From Atherix ibis (taxonomy: Eukaryota; Arthropoda; Insecta; Diptera; Athericidae), in contig OY282609.1 of the NCBI GenBank assembly GCA_958298945.1, positions 60,112,220 to 60,176,219 on the forward strand: DNA of 64,000 nucleotides, in the 5' to 3' direction. Below the pieces are notes generated by a model. It was given only the letters and a program-made list of their open reading frames with translations. It was not told the origin of the DNA and did not search any database. The position numbers were made by a program, and so were the translations under genes. Of this stretch, positions 21,201 through 28,479 are shown one piece after another; the stretch's first letter is position 1, and each line of letters begins with the position of its first letter.

Positions 21201-24200
21201 CTTTTACAATTAAGAATTAATAGAAATTCACGTATTTTTTGCATTATATTAAAAAAATTCGGTACCTTAAACTTTCTTACACACACTTTATATACACCGG
21301 CACTGAACTATTTTATGGTAAACATTGAACTGTCAACATCGAATTTGTTTACATTTATTGACGAACGAACTTTTCACTTTTTCACCACTTTTTCAATAAA
21401 ATAAATCACTAAAAGGCATTTAGGCACATCACAAATAACGTATTTCTTATTTTATTTAGCAAAAATAAAGATGTCAACTTACCGAAAGAAAGAAATTACC
21501 GGTTTCCTCATTTCTTCGTATGAGAAGCATTTATTAACGAAACACTTCATTTTCCGGAATAAAAAATTCGTATTAAGTTTTATTAATAATATAACTATTT
21601 ATAAAAATACTTACTTTTTCGTAAATACTTCAAAATATATTAAAATTACACTTTAAACTTCACTTTCCTTTCTCACACAATGATAACTTCACAAATGACA
21701 AAGCTATCCCTTAAGTCTCCCCTTTCATGGAGAATTTAAGTTTTCAAACTCTCCGCAAGTCTACAATACTGAGGCGCTTTATATTTGAATGATATTTACG
21801 AAATGAATAAAAACCTAAAATAGAATTCCATTTCATATCAAAAGTTTGTACAGAAAATAAAAATTGCCAATTGCTGTGTTTAAATTGTATTTTTGTTTCC
21901 AATAACTGAATTAAAATGAATATAAATTATGGTTTTGCGAATATAAATTTGAACATGTCTACATAAAAAAATCTAAACAAAGCTATGCCAAGCGGCGAGA
22001 AATGGCAACAACGGGATAGTAAAACCAGGAATTCCGACATAAAATTGCGTATACATATACGGACAGGGCCTATCCAGGTATTCTTTAATCTAAGAAGAAT
22101 GGTTAGGACAAAAGTAAAAGCAATTGACAGTAATTTGGCCTTGTTATAGGCCGGGTTCGAGTTATGGGCTTTATGTTATATAATGCTCTTGCCGCCGATG
22201 CTGTCATGGGAACAATCAATATTCTTACGGTATCTTTAAGAAAGGATGAGCTTGTGATTTGGGAAAATTGAAAGTGCGTCTGATATTTTAGGTATCCGCC
22301 TATGGAACTGATATAATCCTTGAACTTTCATGATATACTGCAGCCTTTTTGTATGCACAAACTATCATTCTCATGGAACCAATACAGCAATACCTGCATG
22401 CGAAAGTAACCGGCAAGGTGCATTAAACTCCATTATTTTGCTGCATCGTCGTTTGTCTGTCTGTCTGTATTGGGTTGTCCGGGAAGTAATTTCGTATTTT
22501 TTTTAATGCTGTTTTTACAAAATATATTAAAAATGTTAATTTTTCAAATGATAATCTGTCTGTAAAACTTCAAATATTTTCGTTACATGGTCTTGTTTTG
22601 TTAAAATTTTCGATGTTTTTATTAAATTTACGATGTTTTTGGTTAAGTTGCAATAAAGAATATGTTACTCCAAAAAACATCGAATCAATGGCGCAAAATA
22701 CAACACTATTCAAATAATTGTTATTTTGTCAATAAAGCAGAAAAATAAATACGCAAAAGAATACGCATCGTCGTTTGTCTGTCTGTCTGTATTGGGTTGT
22801 CCGGGAAGTAATTTCGTTTTTTTTTTAAATGCTGTTTTTACAAAATATATTAAAAATGTTAATTTTTCAAATGATAATTTTAAAATTTGCGATTATTTTA
22901 TGCAATTTGTGATCTGTTCTGTCTGTAAAACTTCAAATATTTTCGTTACATGGTCTTGTTTTGTTAAAATTTTCGATGTTTTTATTAAATTTACGATGTT
23001 TTTGGTTAAGTTGCAATAAAGAATACTCCAAAAAACATCGAATCAATGGCGCAAAATACAACACTATTCAAATTATTGTTATTTTGTCAATAAAGCAGAA
23101 AAATAAATACGCAAAAGAATACGCATCGTCGTTTGTCTGTCTGTCTGTATTGGGTTGTCCGGGAAGTAATTTCGTTTTTTTTTAAATGCTGTTTTTACAA
23201 AATATATTAAAAATGTTAATTTTTCAAATGATAATTTTAAAATTTGCGATTATAAAGAACTACCGAAAACCGAATAATCAGCCGACATTCTGATGTCAAT
23301 TGGCCGCCTCGGAGCTGTGATTTGAGCCCGTTGGATTATTTTCTGTGGGGAGCCCCGAAACACGAAATCAAAGTTGCCATTGAAGAGATACAGGCCCGGA
23401 CAATCGAAAATGTACTGAAAATTGGGTCAAGCGAATGGGGTACTGTAACCATTTCATTTAAATGATGTTGTGTTTCATTCTTAATTTTAAGGTTCAATCT
23501 TCTTAATAAAACCAGAAATTTGAAAAAACATACACTAGTTTTTTTTTAATTTACTTTTTAAAATGGAACTTGTAAATTTGGAACCGCTAGATGAACCACC
23601 CTATACTATTTACTATTACTGAATAATATGTTTGTTTCTTCTGTTTCGATTATAATTTTATTAATACGCTGTAGTTTCGTTTTTTTTATTAACAAAATTA
23701 TAGGAAAAATATTCTCCGATAATCAAAATTTGTAAATTTTTTGCTAAAGTTGCACGCAAATGCGTTTCTTGAGGTGGGGATCGATATTTTAGAAACATGC
23801 TTTGTGGGTGTTTCTAGATATATTTACGGTTTATTAATTTTGTTTTTTTTTCTGGCAGAGTATTTCTTATCCATACGGATTAAGTGTTCGGCCCTCTGCA
23901 TCCTATGGTGTCTCTCACTGTCTGCTAGTAATAAGCAATGCATCCGTCTTATGGTCGGCAATTAAAAATTATTATTAACACACAACTAATTTAATAAAAA
24001 TGATTTTTCGTGATTAATAAAAAAAAATTATAAATAAATAACAGGCAAGAATTTTGTTTTAGTGAATACAGTCAATTTGTTTTTGCGTGCTTTACTAAAA
24101 TAAAACAATATTAAATGAAATATTGATGAATGCAAAAAAATATATACGGTTTGAAAATACTTTGTAAAGGCATTAACACTTTTTTTTTTTTGAGTACAAA

Positions 24201-27200
24201 AATAAAAATTATTATTTTCAATTTATTTTAATAGTTTTAGAGATAATTTCATAAAAAAAAACGGTTTTTCAATTCGAATTTATTTCATCTTCAAAATTGA
24301 TATTTTTAAATTGCTTTCATGTAAATTGTTATAAATTAAAACCAACGGGGTATTATTCATAAATGTAAAATTTTTAATGATAAGCTTATTTTTTGTTGAA
24401 TATACTGAATGAAAATTATTTAAAAAAATATACTTCAAAATATTCTAGAATAATAATAATAAATTATATTTTAGTTTAAAAAAAAATAATAATACACAAA
24501 AAATTGGGACACATGAGAAAAAAAATTAATTTACTGCACTTTAACGAATACGAGAAGTAAGGAATTTTGTTACCAACAACTGACCTTCGTCGAGTAAGAA
24601 CAGATCTTGTTGCAAATAATTCGTTATAACGAAATTTACCGAATCAAAAGTACAGTTGCGACCCAGATTCTAAAAGGCACAAATATTTTCTCCAAAAACT
24701 AAAGTGGGTTGTAAGAAATTATGCGAATTCTATGATTTTCAATTGCACAATTTTCTGCTTTGACGTAAATTAACCCTAATTATGTATTTATTTTTTGGAC
24801 TTTCCCTAAAAAAATAATATAATGCATTTATATTAAATATACCAGGTGTATACGCTTAAATCCGCTATTTTTTAGTCAAGAAAACACATAGAAAGCAAAA
24901 ACAAATTTATTCAAAGTACATGCCCTCGCTAGCTTTACACATTTTTCCCATCTCTCTGGCAATTTCTGGATACCACGCCAAAAAAATTCCGTCTCTTCCG
25001 AGGCAAACCACTCATCAAGCCATTTTCGGACGTCTTCGTAAGAATCGAAGTGTTGCTCAGCGAATGCGTGGCCCTTCGACGAAAACAGGTGCTACTCGGA
25101 AGGGACCAGGTCTGGTGAATAAGCAGGGTGGGGTAGCACCTCCCAGTTGAGTGTCTCCAAATATTTTTGGACCATTTTAGACGTGTGCGATGGTGCTTTG
25201 TCGTTGAGGAAAATTAGCTTTTCATGTCTTTGTTGATAATCCTTCTTTTTTCACGCAGAGCACGATGCAATTTGATCAGTTGTTGGTCGTAGCGGTGGGC
25301 ATTAACAGTTTCACCAGTATTCAACATCTCATAGTATACGATACCCTGCTGATCCCACCAAACGCACAGCATCGTTTTCCGTCCGAAGCGATTTGGTCTT
25401 GGGGAAGATGTTGATGGTTGGGCGGGATCAACCCACGATTTCTTGAGTTTAGGATTCTCGAAATATATCCACTTTTCATCGCCTGTCACAATCCGATGAA
25501 GGAACGACTTTCTTTTTTGTCTGACGAGCAAGATTTCGTATGTGTTTTGGCGTCGCTCCATCTGCCTATCGTTCAGTTTATGCAGCACCCATTTTCCGAT
25601 CTTTTCAATCTTCCCCATGGCACGCAGACGTATGGAAATGGTTGGTTGAGTAACACACAATTGCTCCGAACGTGTATTCTTTGCGATTGAGTATCGTCTT
25701 CGTCCAAAAGAGCCTCCAATTGATGGTCCTCAACCTTCCTAGGCCGATTTTCACGCTTCTTGTCCCACAAATCAAAATTGCCGTCTTCGAACCGACGAAA
25801 CCAATCTCGGCACGTTGTTTCCGATAAAGCACTGCCACCATAGGCCTCCATAAGCATTCAATGCGATTCGGCAGCCGATTTCTACAAATTGAAGCAGAAA
25901 AGCAGAGCTTCCCGCATATGCTCTTTTTCTGGCACAAAACTATACATGATTACCAAAGGAAAAATGTATGTTGTTGTACGAAATTGCTGACCATGTGACA
26001 CATTAATCAGCCGATTTTTTAGCCACTGTGAGAACATTCGAGGATGGCAGACATTATTCCAACAAATTAATTTTATGAAAAATTAGAGAGGATTTTAAAC
26101 TAAAATTACACTTTTTCTAATGCAATTATCCTTTCGATAAGAACAAAATTCCGTATATGAATGTATATTAATAACAAATGAAAATAATTGCGCAAATTCG
26201 AATAACTGTGATGCAAAATTTTTTTTTCCAGCTATTTCACTACTGTTTGCGTTGTGATAAAATTTCGATTGTGCAAAAATGTGGTTTAAATAGTATTTTT
26301 GAAATACTATTTAAACCACACTTTTGCACAACCGCAATTTTATCACAACGCAAACAGTAGTAAAAACGAACTTACTCTAACCACAAATTCAAGAAATAAT
26401 CTTTTTTATTATTCCAAATAAATAATAATAATTACTCACAGGTGGAAAAACGTTCCATGCTTTGTAAAATATTTTTTCGAACAATATATACTTGGAATTA
26501 GAACGGACACCATCAAACATTTATAGAAATTCAATTACTAAACATTCTCTATTTATTATGCAATTAATAAGGATACACAAAATCGAATAATTTTAGAGGC
26601 AAATTAACTCAAACTGAGAGAACGTAACGCAGAATAAACTGAACAAACCAAATTCAAGACAGAATTTGGCGCAATTTATTCGTTTGTCCCAATCATTATA
26701 GCGAAAAATTTACGAAAGCCGAAAAATACAGTCGAGGGTAAAATGTGCAACCGTCGAAAAGTACAAAATTTTGCAAATTTCTAATTCTACTAAATCTAAC
26801 AACTACGAGTAGCTCATTTTTTAAACTCCATTTTCTTATAAAATATAATTATTTTTTTAATATATATTAAATTAATAAATAAAAATAATCTTAACGACAA
26901 ATATAACTGCAATAAATTTCATATACACTGTAATTAAAACTGTAACCAACTAATTAGTAAATTTCATTTAAAATACCAGTGATTCTCAAAACAATATCTT
27001 TTACTTGAAACAAATTTTTTTCTTAATACATTTTTGCAAATATAATAAAATTTTCTTTTCAATTAATCTCATATATTTTTGATATGGTTAACAATTAAAA
27101 TAAAAAAATTAAAGCAAAAATATAAAACTTTATTCAATTATTAAAACATTGATTTTCTTAAACATTATTTCTTTCGAAAAAAGAACAAAATAAAATATTT

Positions 27201-28224
27201 TGTAAAATACTTTTCTACCTTCACACTCTCGGAAAAAAAGGAATTCATTTTTTAAAAATCTAGTGCAAGCAATAATGGCGTGGGTGTTTAGTGTTATGTC
27301 TTAAGAGGGACTATATTAATATTTTTAAATAATTATTTTTGACATTTAAAAACTCACCATTATTATGCAAAAAAAAATACTGATTTTTAAATAAATGTAA
27401 AAATAATAATTTGGTAAAAATTTCAGGTAAAAAATTGGAAAATTCCTCCAATTTTAATTGAGTTTACTGTTTTTTTTTTTGCAAAATGAGTTGAAAATAA
27501 AAATTAGTTTCCTCCAAGAAAAATATTTTTATTCAAATTATTTCTTTCGATAATGTATTTTGAAAATTAGAAAATTTTGAATTTTTTAACTGAAAAATTG
27601 GACAATAATCACTCACATCCAATTTTGGTGAATTATAATCGATATCGATCATTTGGTTGGTTAAATCTCAGTTTTTGAAAAAATCTATTGGAGGGCATTT
27701 GCAAAATGTAGTTGGAGGTAATATCCAATCAAAAGATGTATTTAATTTTATTAAAATTAATTTATTTTGATAGTTTTTTTGAAGTAACCACACATTTTTT
27801 TGCGAAATTTTACAACTAATTCAAAATGAGCAGAAAGCAATCCTAAAATTACAGAAATAAAATATGCACGCACAATCGAATAAGTTGGATCCGATTCGAC
27901 TACGAATTAGACTATAACGAAAAGTTAAATGTTTTTCTATTATTATAATTTTAGGTATCAAATATTTAGGATACTCTTTCGAAATTGATGTGAGAAAAGA
28001 AAATGCTGCATTGAAATGCCTTGACGAAAATAAAAATTTCACTTTAATGCTAGTTGATGGCTCCCATCAATATAAGATTTTCACCAATTTTATTTGTAAG
28101 TTGTTTTTTTAATTGAACATTTGAAATATTATTGATTTTATGTCATTGAGTTAAAATTTTTTTCAAATAAACTCTAATTTTAGATCATTTAACTACATCA
28201 GTATGGTTAATTAAAGACGAATGA
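9243..28224 (+). CDS. Protein-glucosylgalactosylhydroxylysine glucosidase-like, GH65 (PGGHG/ATHL1), 12 exons
   Basis: Glycoside hydrolase family 65 enzyme, expected to remove glucose from glucosyl-galactosyl-hydroxylysine of collagen. My exons: 9243-9340, 9451-9794, 12163-12501, 13732-13832, 13887-14176, 14433-14671, 14806-14893, 15125-15307, 15370-15538, 15617-15788, 27955-28095 and 28184-28224. Every junction has GT/AG and a matching phase, giving 734 aa; I recall 737 for human PGGHG. Residues 9-20 are hydrophobic (signal-like). Motifs: LPDDLRFMPTIGNGHIGF near 33, WDTEIWMFP (Asp347), FPWESAFTGTDVTQPG, MGPDEDH (Glu477), KQADAVLLGYPL and VWGEVVNG (Glu621). The spacings 130 and 144 agree with 129 and 144 between human catalytic Asp301, Glu430 and Glu574, as I remember them. 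Introns 2, 3 and 10 are full of transposons. Weakest points: exon 1 and the two last exons beyond the 12.2-kb intron, although VSGIKYLG across that junction fits the family. Confidence 0.85.
10352..11595 (+). mobile_element. Mariner-like element, family A, copy 2, structurally intact
   Basis: A 1,244-bp element. Its inverted repeats begin CGAGGGTCGTTCAATAAGTC at 10352 and read the same on the complement from 11595; they agree for about 29 bp. TA flanks are at 10350-10351 and 11596-11597. Both ends and the transposase are intact, so this copy looks autonomous. It lies inside a family F remnant within intron 2 of the PGGHG-like gene, on the same strand as that gene. Confidence 0.93.
10484..11533 (+). 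CDS. Mariner transposase, family A, apparently intact (349 aa)
   Basis: Cut-and-paste DNA transposase. The start chosen is the ATG of MEKSDLRAVIKHLHL at 10484; the open frame extends further upstream, but that part lies partly outside the element. N-terminal helix-turn-helix domains run to about residue 115 (SAPAFATVYNCVNEFKR, then ATGISQGTVASILHE). WVPRLLSEENK at about 123-133 is the WVPHEL-like linker. The catalytic triad is seen in VTVDQTWIHYYT, LHQDNARVHT and YSPDLAPSDYFLF. The last two aspartates are 34 residues apart, the mariner DD34D signature. The length fits mariners (about 340-350 aa). No stop or frameshift is present. Activity is inferred, not shown. Confidence 0.93.
   Translation: MEKSDLRAVIKHLHLIGLSPKEIKAELDAVHGTSAPAFATVYNCVNEFKRGRSSTKDEHRSGRPVEVSTPEIIDKIHDLILNDRRIKVHELVEATGISQGTVASILHEKLSVKKISARWVPRLLSEENKRNRVVDSKPMLALFHRNPAEFLRRYVTVDQTWIHYYTPETKRQPPQWIFKGERAPKKSKTVPSAGKVMVTVFWDSQGIIFIDYLEKGKTITGAYYASLLQLLSEEIKEKRPHLKKKKIPLHQDNARVHTCAVSMAKILELRMELLQHPAYSPDLAPSDYFLFPNLKKWLGGRRFTSNEDVIAQTDEYFAELPKSYFLDGIKFLEKRLEKCIELKGDYVEK
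12536..13681 (-). mobile_element. Mariner-like element, family D, copy 1, inactive
   Basis: Bounded by GTTCGGCTGAAAAGTTTATA at 12536 and its inverted copy ending CAGCCGAAC at 13681. Copy 2 at 18148-19396 shows that the true termini extend 2 bp further (ACAGTTCGG); those bases are altered here. The element fills almost all of intron 3 of the PGGHG-like gene (12502-13731), leaving about 80 bp of other intron sequence. It is oriented against the gene. Confidence 0.9.
12600..13603 (-). pseudogene. Mariner transposase pseudogene (family D, copy 1)
   Basis: Close to the intact transposase at 18301-19329. The first 12 or so codons are lost. After RRYVTMDET the frame changes near 13155 with a small deletion. 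The second catalytic aspartate is replaced by alanine (FHQANAPCHK), and the YSPDLAPSD block has lost four residues including the third aspartate (YSPSNFF). Two of the three catalytic residues are therefore gone, and the copy is certainly dead. Confidence 0.92.
15945..16033 (+). other. Possible alternative last exon of the PGGHG-like gene
   Basis: After exon 10 (ending 15788, phase 1), an AG at 15943-15944 would open a frame of 29 codons (NDVTLSQMKLIRKIEKYTQF) to a TAA at 16031-16033, in correct phase. It would give a 703-aa protein lacking the conserved C-terminal strand. The distal exons at 27955-28224 fit the family better, so this is either a minor isoform or chance. Confidence 0.3.
16034..16930. 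other. Intron 10 sequence, nothing recognised
   Basis: AT-rich sequence inside the 12.2-kb intron of the PGGHG-like gene (15789-27954). No coding motif or inverted repeat was recognised. Confidence 0.5.
17020..17979 (-). pseudogene. Mariner transposase pseudogene (family E)
   Basis: A mariner transposase distinct from families A-D and F. It reads MNTNKDKIHHILQFFFDKGE, then FWFRRFRSGNFDVKDAPR, then LDVWVPHELSQK with an exact WVPHEL linker. Two frameshifts between 17600 and 17500 carry it through PFLKRMVTDDEKWVTYDN to LLCVWWDWQEIIYYELL. The C-terminal half is clean: HQDNARPHTSIV and YSPDLAPSDYHLF, with the two aspartates 34 residues apart. It ends IEQNGAYLT at 17020. I could not define its inverted repeats; the element must lie roughly within 16930-18147. 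It sits in intron 10, antisense to the host gene and next to family D copy 2. Confidence 0.9.
18148..19396 (+). mobile_element. Mariner-like element, family D, copy 2, structurally intact
   Basis: A 1,249-bp element. It starts ACAGTTCGGCTGAAAAGTTT and the complement of its end starts identically, giving inverted repeats of about 27 bp. TA dinucleotides flank it at 18146-18147 and 19397-19398. It encloses an uninterrupted transposase and so appears autonomous. It lies in intron 10 of the PGGHG-like gene on the gene's own strand. Confidence 0.93.
18301..19329 (+). CDS. Mariner transposase, family D, apparently intact (342 aa)
   Basis: Cut-and-paste transposase. I chose the ATG at 18301 (MDKDEFRVLIKHCFLMKK), which follows a run of A; an upstream in-frame ATG at 18271 would add ten residues. 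The DNA-binding part holds STVEYWFRQFRPGRTST and ISKERVGHIVHEYL. The linker where many mariners have WVPHEL reads LCELTVDQK. Catalytic residues lie in VTMDETWFRHYT, FHQDNAPCHK and YSPDLAPSDFFLF, with exactly 34 residues between the last two aspartates. It ends CIALEGYYVE at 19329. The length is normal for mariner and no stop interrupts it. Confidence 0.93.
   Translation: MDKDEFRVLIKHCFLMKKNTVETKAWFDKRYPDSAPAISTVEYWFRQFRPGRTSTVDAERSGRPKEVVTAENIKKIHKIILNDRKVKLSEIVETLKISKERVGHIVHEYLGMRKLCELTVDQKQQRVDDSEQCLELFKRNKPEFLRRYVTMDETWFRHYTPESNRQSAEWRASDEPNPTREKTQQSAGKVMASVFWDAHGIIFIDYLQKGQTINSDYYIALLNRLKKEIAKKRPHLKKKKVLFHQDNAPCHKSMKTMVKLNELGYELLPHPPYSPDLAPSDFFLFADLKRMLAGKKFKTDDEVIAETEAYFEAKPKEYYKNGIEKLEDRCNRCIALEGYYVE
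19667..19790 (+). repeat. Repeat R2 joined to a family B-type terminal repeat, copy 1
   Basis: ACCTGCATGCGGAAGTAACC followed by TGCATTAAACTGCATTATTT and a GTCTGTCTGTCTGTA run leads directly into TTGGGTTGTCCGGGAAGTAA at 19765. The same combination recurs at 22386-22497. The terminal repeat equals that of the family B mariner, but no transposase or opposite end follows here. Confidence 0.7.
20744..20950 (-). repeat. Repeat R1, copy 3 (inverted relative to copies 1 and 2)
   Basis: The complement matches R1 copy 2 at 8946-9130 in several blocks, including ATTTTTGTGTAGAGGC and GTTTAAAACCATTTT. On the + strand it contains a 66-codon open frame (20752-20949) starting MAWIKEELDRPLHKNSVGF and including QQKWRKSLGAKL. 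Copy 2 read in the corresponding direction keeps pieces of the same protein reading (RRKSVGAN, then VRLKPF) with frame breaks. R1 may therefore descend from a coding sequence. I do not recognise the protein. Confidence 0.6.
20951..22385. other. Intron 10 sequence, nothing firmly recognised
   Basis: AT-rich. A short stretch near 22066-22105 resembles part of R1 (GGCCTATCCAGG, then TTTAATC). An open frame of 61 codons at 21471-21656 shows no motif. Confidence 0.45.
22386..23253 (+). repeat. R2 copy 2 followed by a tandem array carrying mariner-type ends
   Basis: R2 (22386-22470) leads into an array whose units start GCATCGTCGTTTGTCTGTCT at 22443, 22765 and 23123. Units are 322 bp, 358 bp and a partial third of about 130 bp. 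Unit 1 lacks about 36 bp that the second has (around TTTGCGATTATTTTATGC). Every unit contains TTGGGTTGTCCGGGAAGTAA, the family B terminal repeat (22471, 22792 and 23151), always in the same direction. The units are nearly identical, so the array is young. Confidence 0.85.
23301..23465 (+). pseudogene. Transposase C-terminal fragment (Tc1/mariner superfamily)
   Basis: An open stretch of 54 codons begins WPPRSCDLSPLDYFLWG and ends at a TGA (23463-23465). The WPPRSCDL.PLDYFLWG block is the third-catalytic-aspartate region of a group of mariner-related transposases that differs from the YSPDLAPSD mariners in this window. The N-terminal and central parts are absent: immediately upstream is the partial third unit of the tandem array. 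Confidence 0.75.
23466..24841. other. Intron 10 sequence, nothing recognised
   Basis: Highly AT-rich with homopolymer runs. A 74-codon open frame at 23741-23965 is rich in hydrophobic residues but has no recognisable motif. Confidence 0.5.
24842..26010 (-). mobile_element. Mariner-like element, family C, copy 2, truncated
   Basis: The 3' end of the element is at 24842 (CCAGGTGTATACGCTTAAA, flanked by TA at 24840-24841), matching the ends of copy 1 at 7724-8900. The other end is missing: similarity to copy 1 fades near 26010, before the expected inverted repeat. It carries a decayed transposase and lies in intron 10, antisense to the PGGHG-like gene. Confidence 0.85.
24916..25947 (-). pseudogene. 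Mariner transposase pseudogene (family C, copy 2)
   Basis: The start region reads MYSFVPEKEHMREALLFCFN and then meets stop codons within the next 20 residues. It continues TTCRDWFRRFEDGNFDLWDK and, after a frameshift near 25660, LRAMGKIEKIGKWVLHKL and VTGDEKWIYFENPK. This copy keeps the WVLHKL linker segment that copy 1 has lost. Past 25214 the frame shifts again; the C-terminal part is legible only in pieces. Together the two copies would allow a fuller consensus of the family than either alone. Confidence 0.85.
26243..26357. repeat. 115-bp near-perfect palindrome (hairpin MITE)
   Basis: Two arms of about 56 bp starting CTGTTTGCGTTGTGATAAAA are separated by only a few bases (around TTG at 26299). 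Only four or so positions differ between the arms. TA flanks both sides (26241-26242 and 26358-26359), which suggests a MITE of Tc1/mariner type. A transcript would fold into one long hairpin. It lies in intron 10 of the PGGHG-like gene and so would be transcribed with it. Confidence 0.88.
26358..27954. other. End of intron 10, nothing recognised
   Basis: Very AT-rich sequence with no recognisable gene or element. It ends with the acceptor TTTTAG at 27949-27954 before exon 11 of the PGGHG-like gene. Confidence 0.55.
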
Positions 28225-28356
28225 TAGGAACTAACCGTCAAGAAAAAAACAGACCAACCACACAACATGGAATTTAAATTTAATTTTATTTTTTCTAAAG
28301 AATTTGAACTGATAAAATATAAACTAATCGATTAATTGTTATTCGTAATAGTTTTG

Positions 28357-28362
28357 AATAAA
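28357..28362 (+). terminator. Candidate poly(A) signal of the PGGHG-like gene
   Basis: AATAAA, 133 bp after the stop codon at 28222-28224. It is the first canonical hexamer downstream. Confidence 0.55.
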
Positions 28363-28379
28363 ATTTCATGACAATTTTT

Positions 28380-28385
28380 TTTATT
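28380..28385 (-). terminator. Candidate poly(A) signal of SART1
   Basis: AATAAA on the - strand, about 95 bp after the SART1 stop codon at 28480. It lies only about 18 bp from the opposing signal of the PGGHG-like gene, so the two transcripts probably end in the same short interval. Confidence 0.5.
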
Positions 28386-28479
28386 TAATAATCTCAAAAA
28401 AATAGAAACAGAAACCTAAAAATATTGAATAACAATTGCCCACAATTGTAACGATCGAAAAGAAATTGCCTTTTTTACT

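Noticed and set aside
21471..21656. A small open frame, with exon-like stretches near 21115-21165 on the - strand (FQQNKWLWEKWIVAAAS).
   Set aside because: I could not connect them by splice sites or recognise any protein family.
22443..23253. A CRISPR-like or VNTR locus with spacers.
   Set aside because: The units are over 300 bp, contain a transposon terminal repeat and have no short repeat-spacer pattern, and the genome is eukaryotic.
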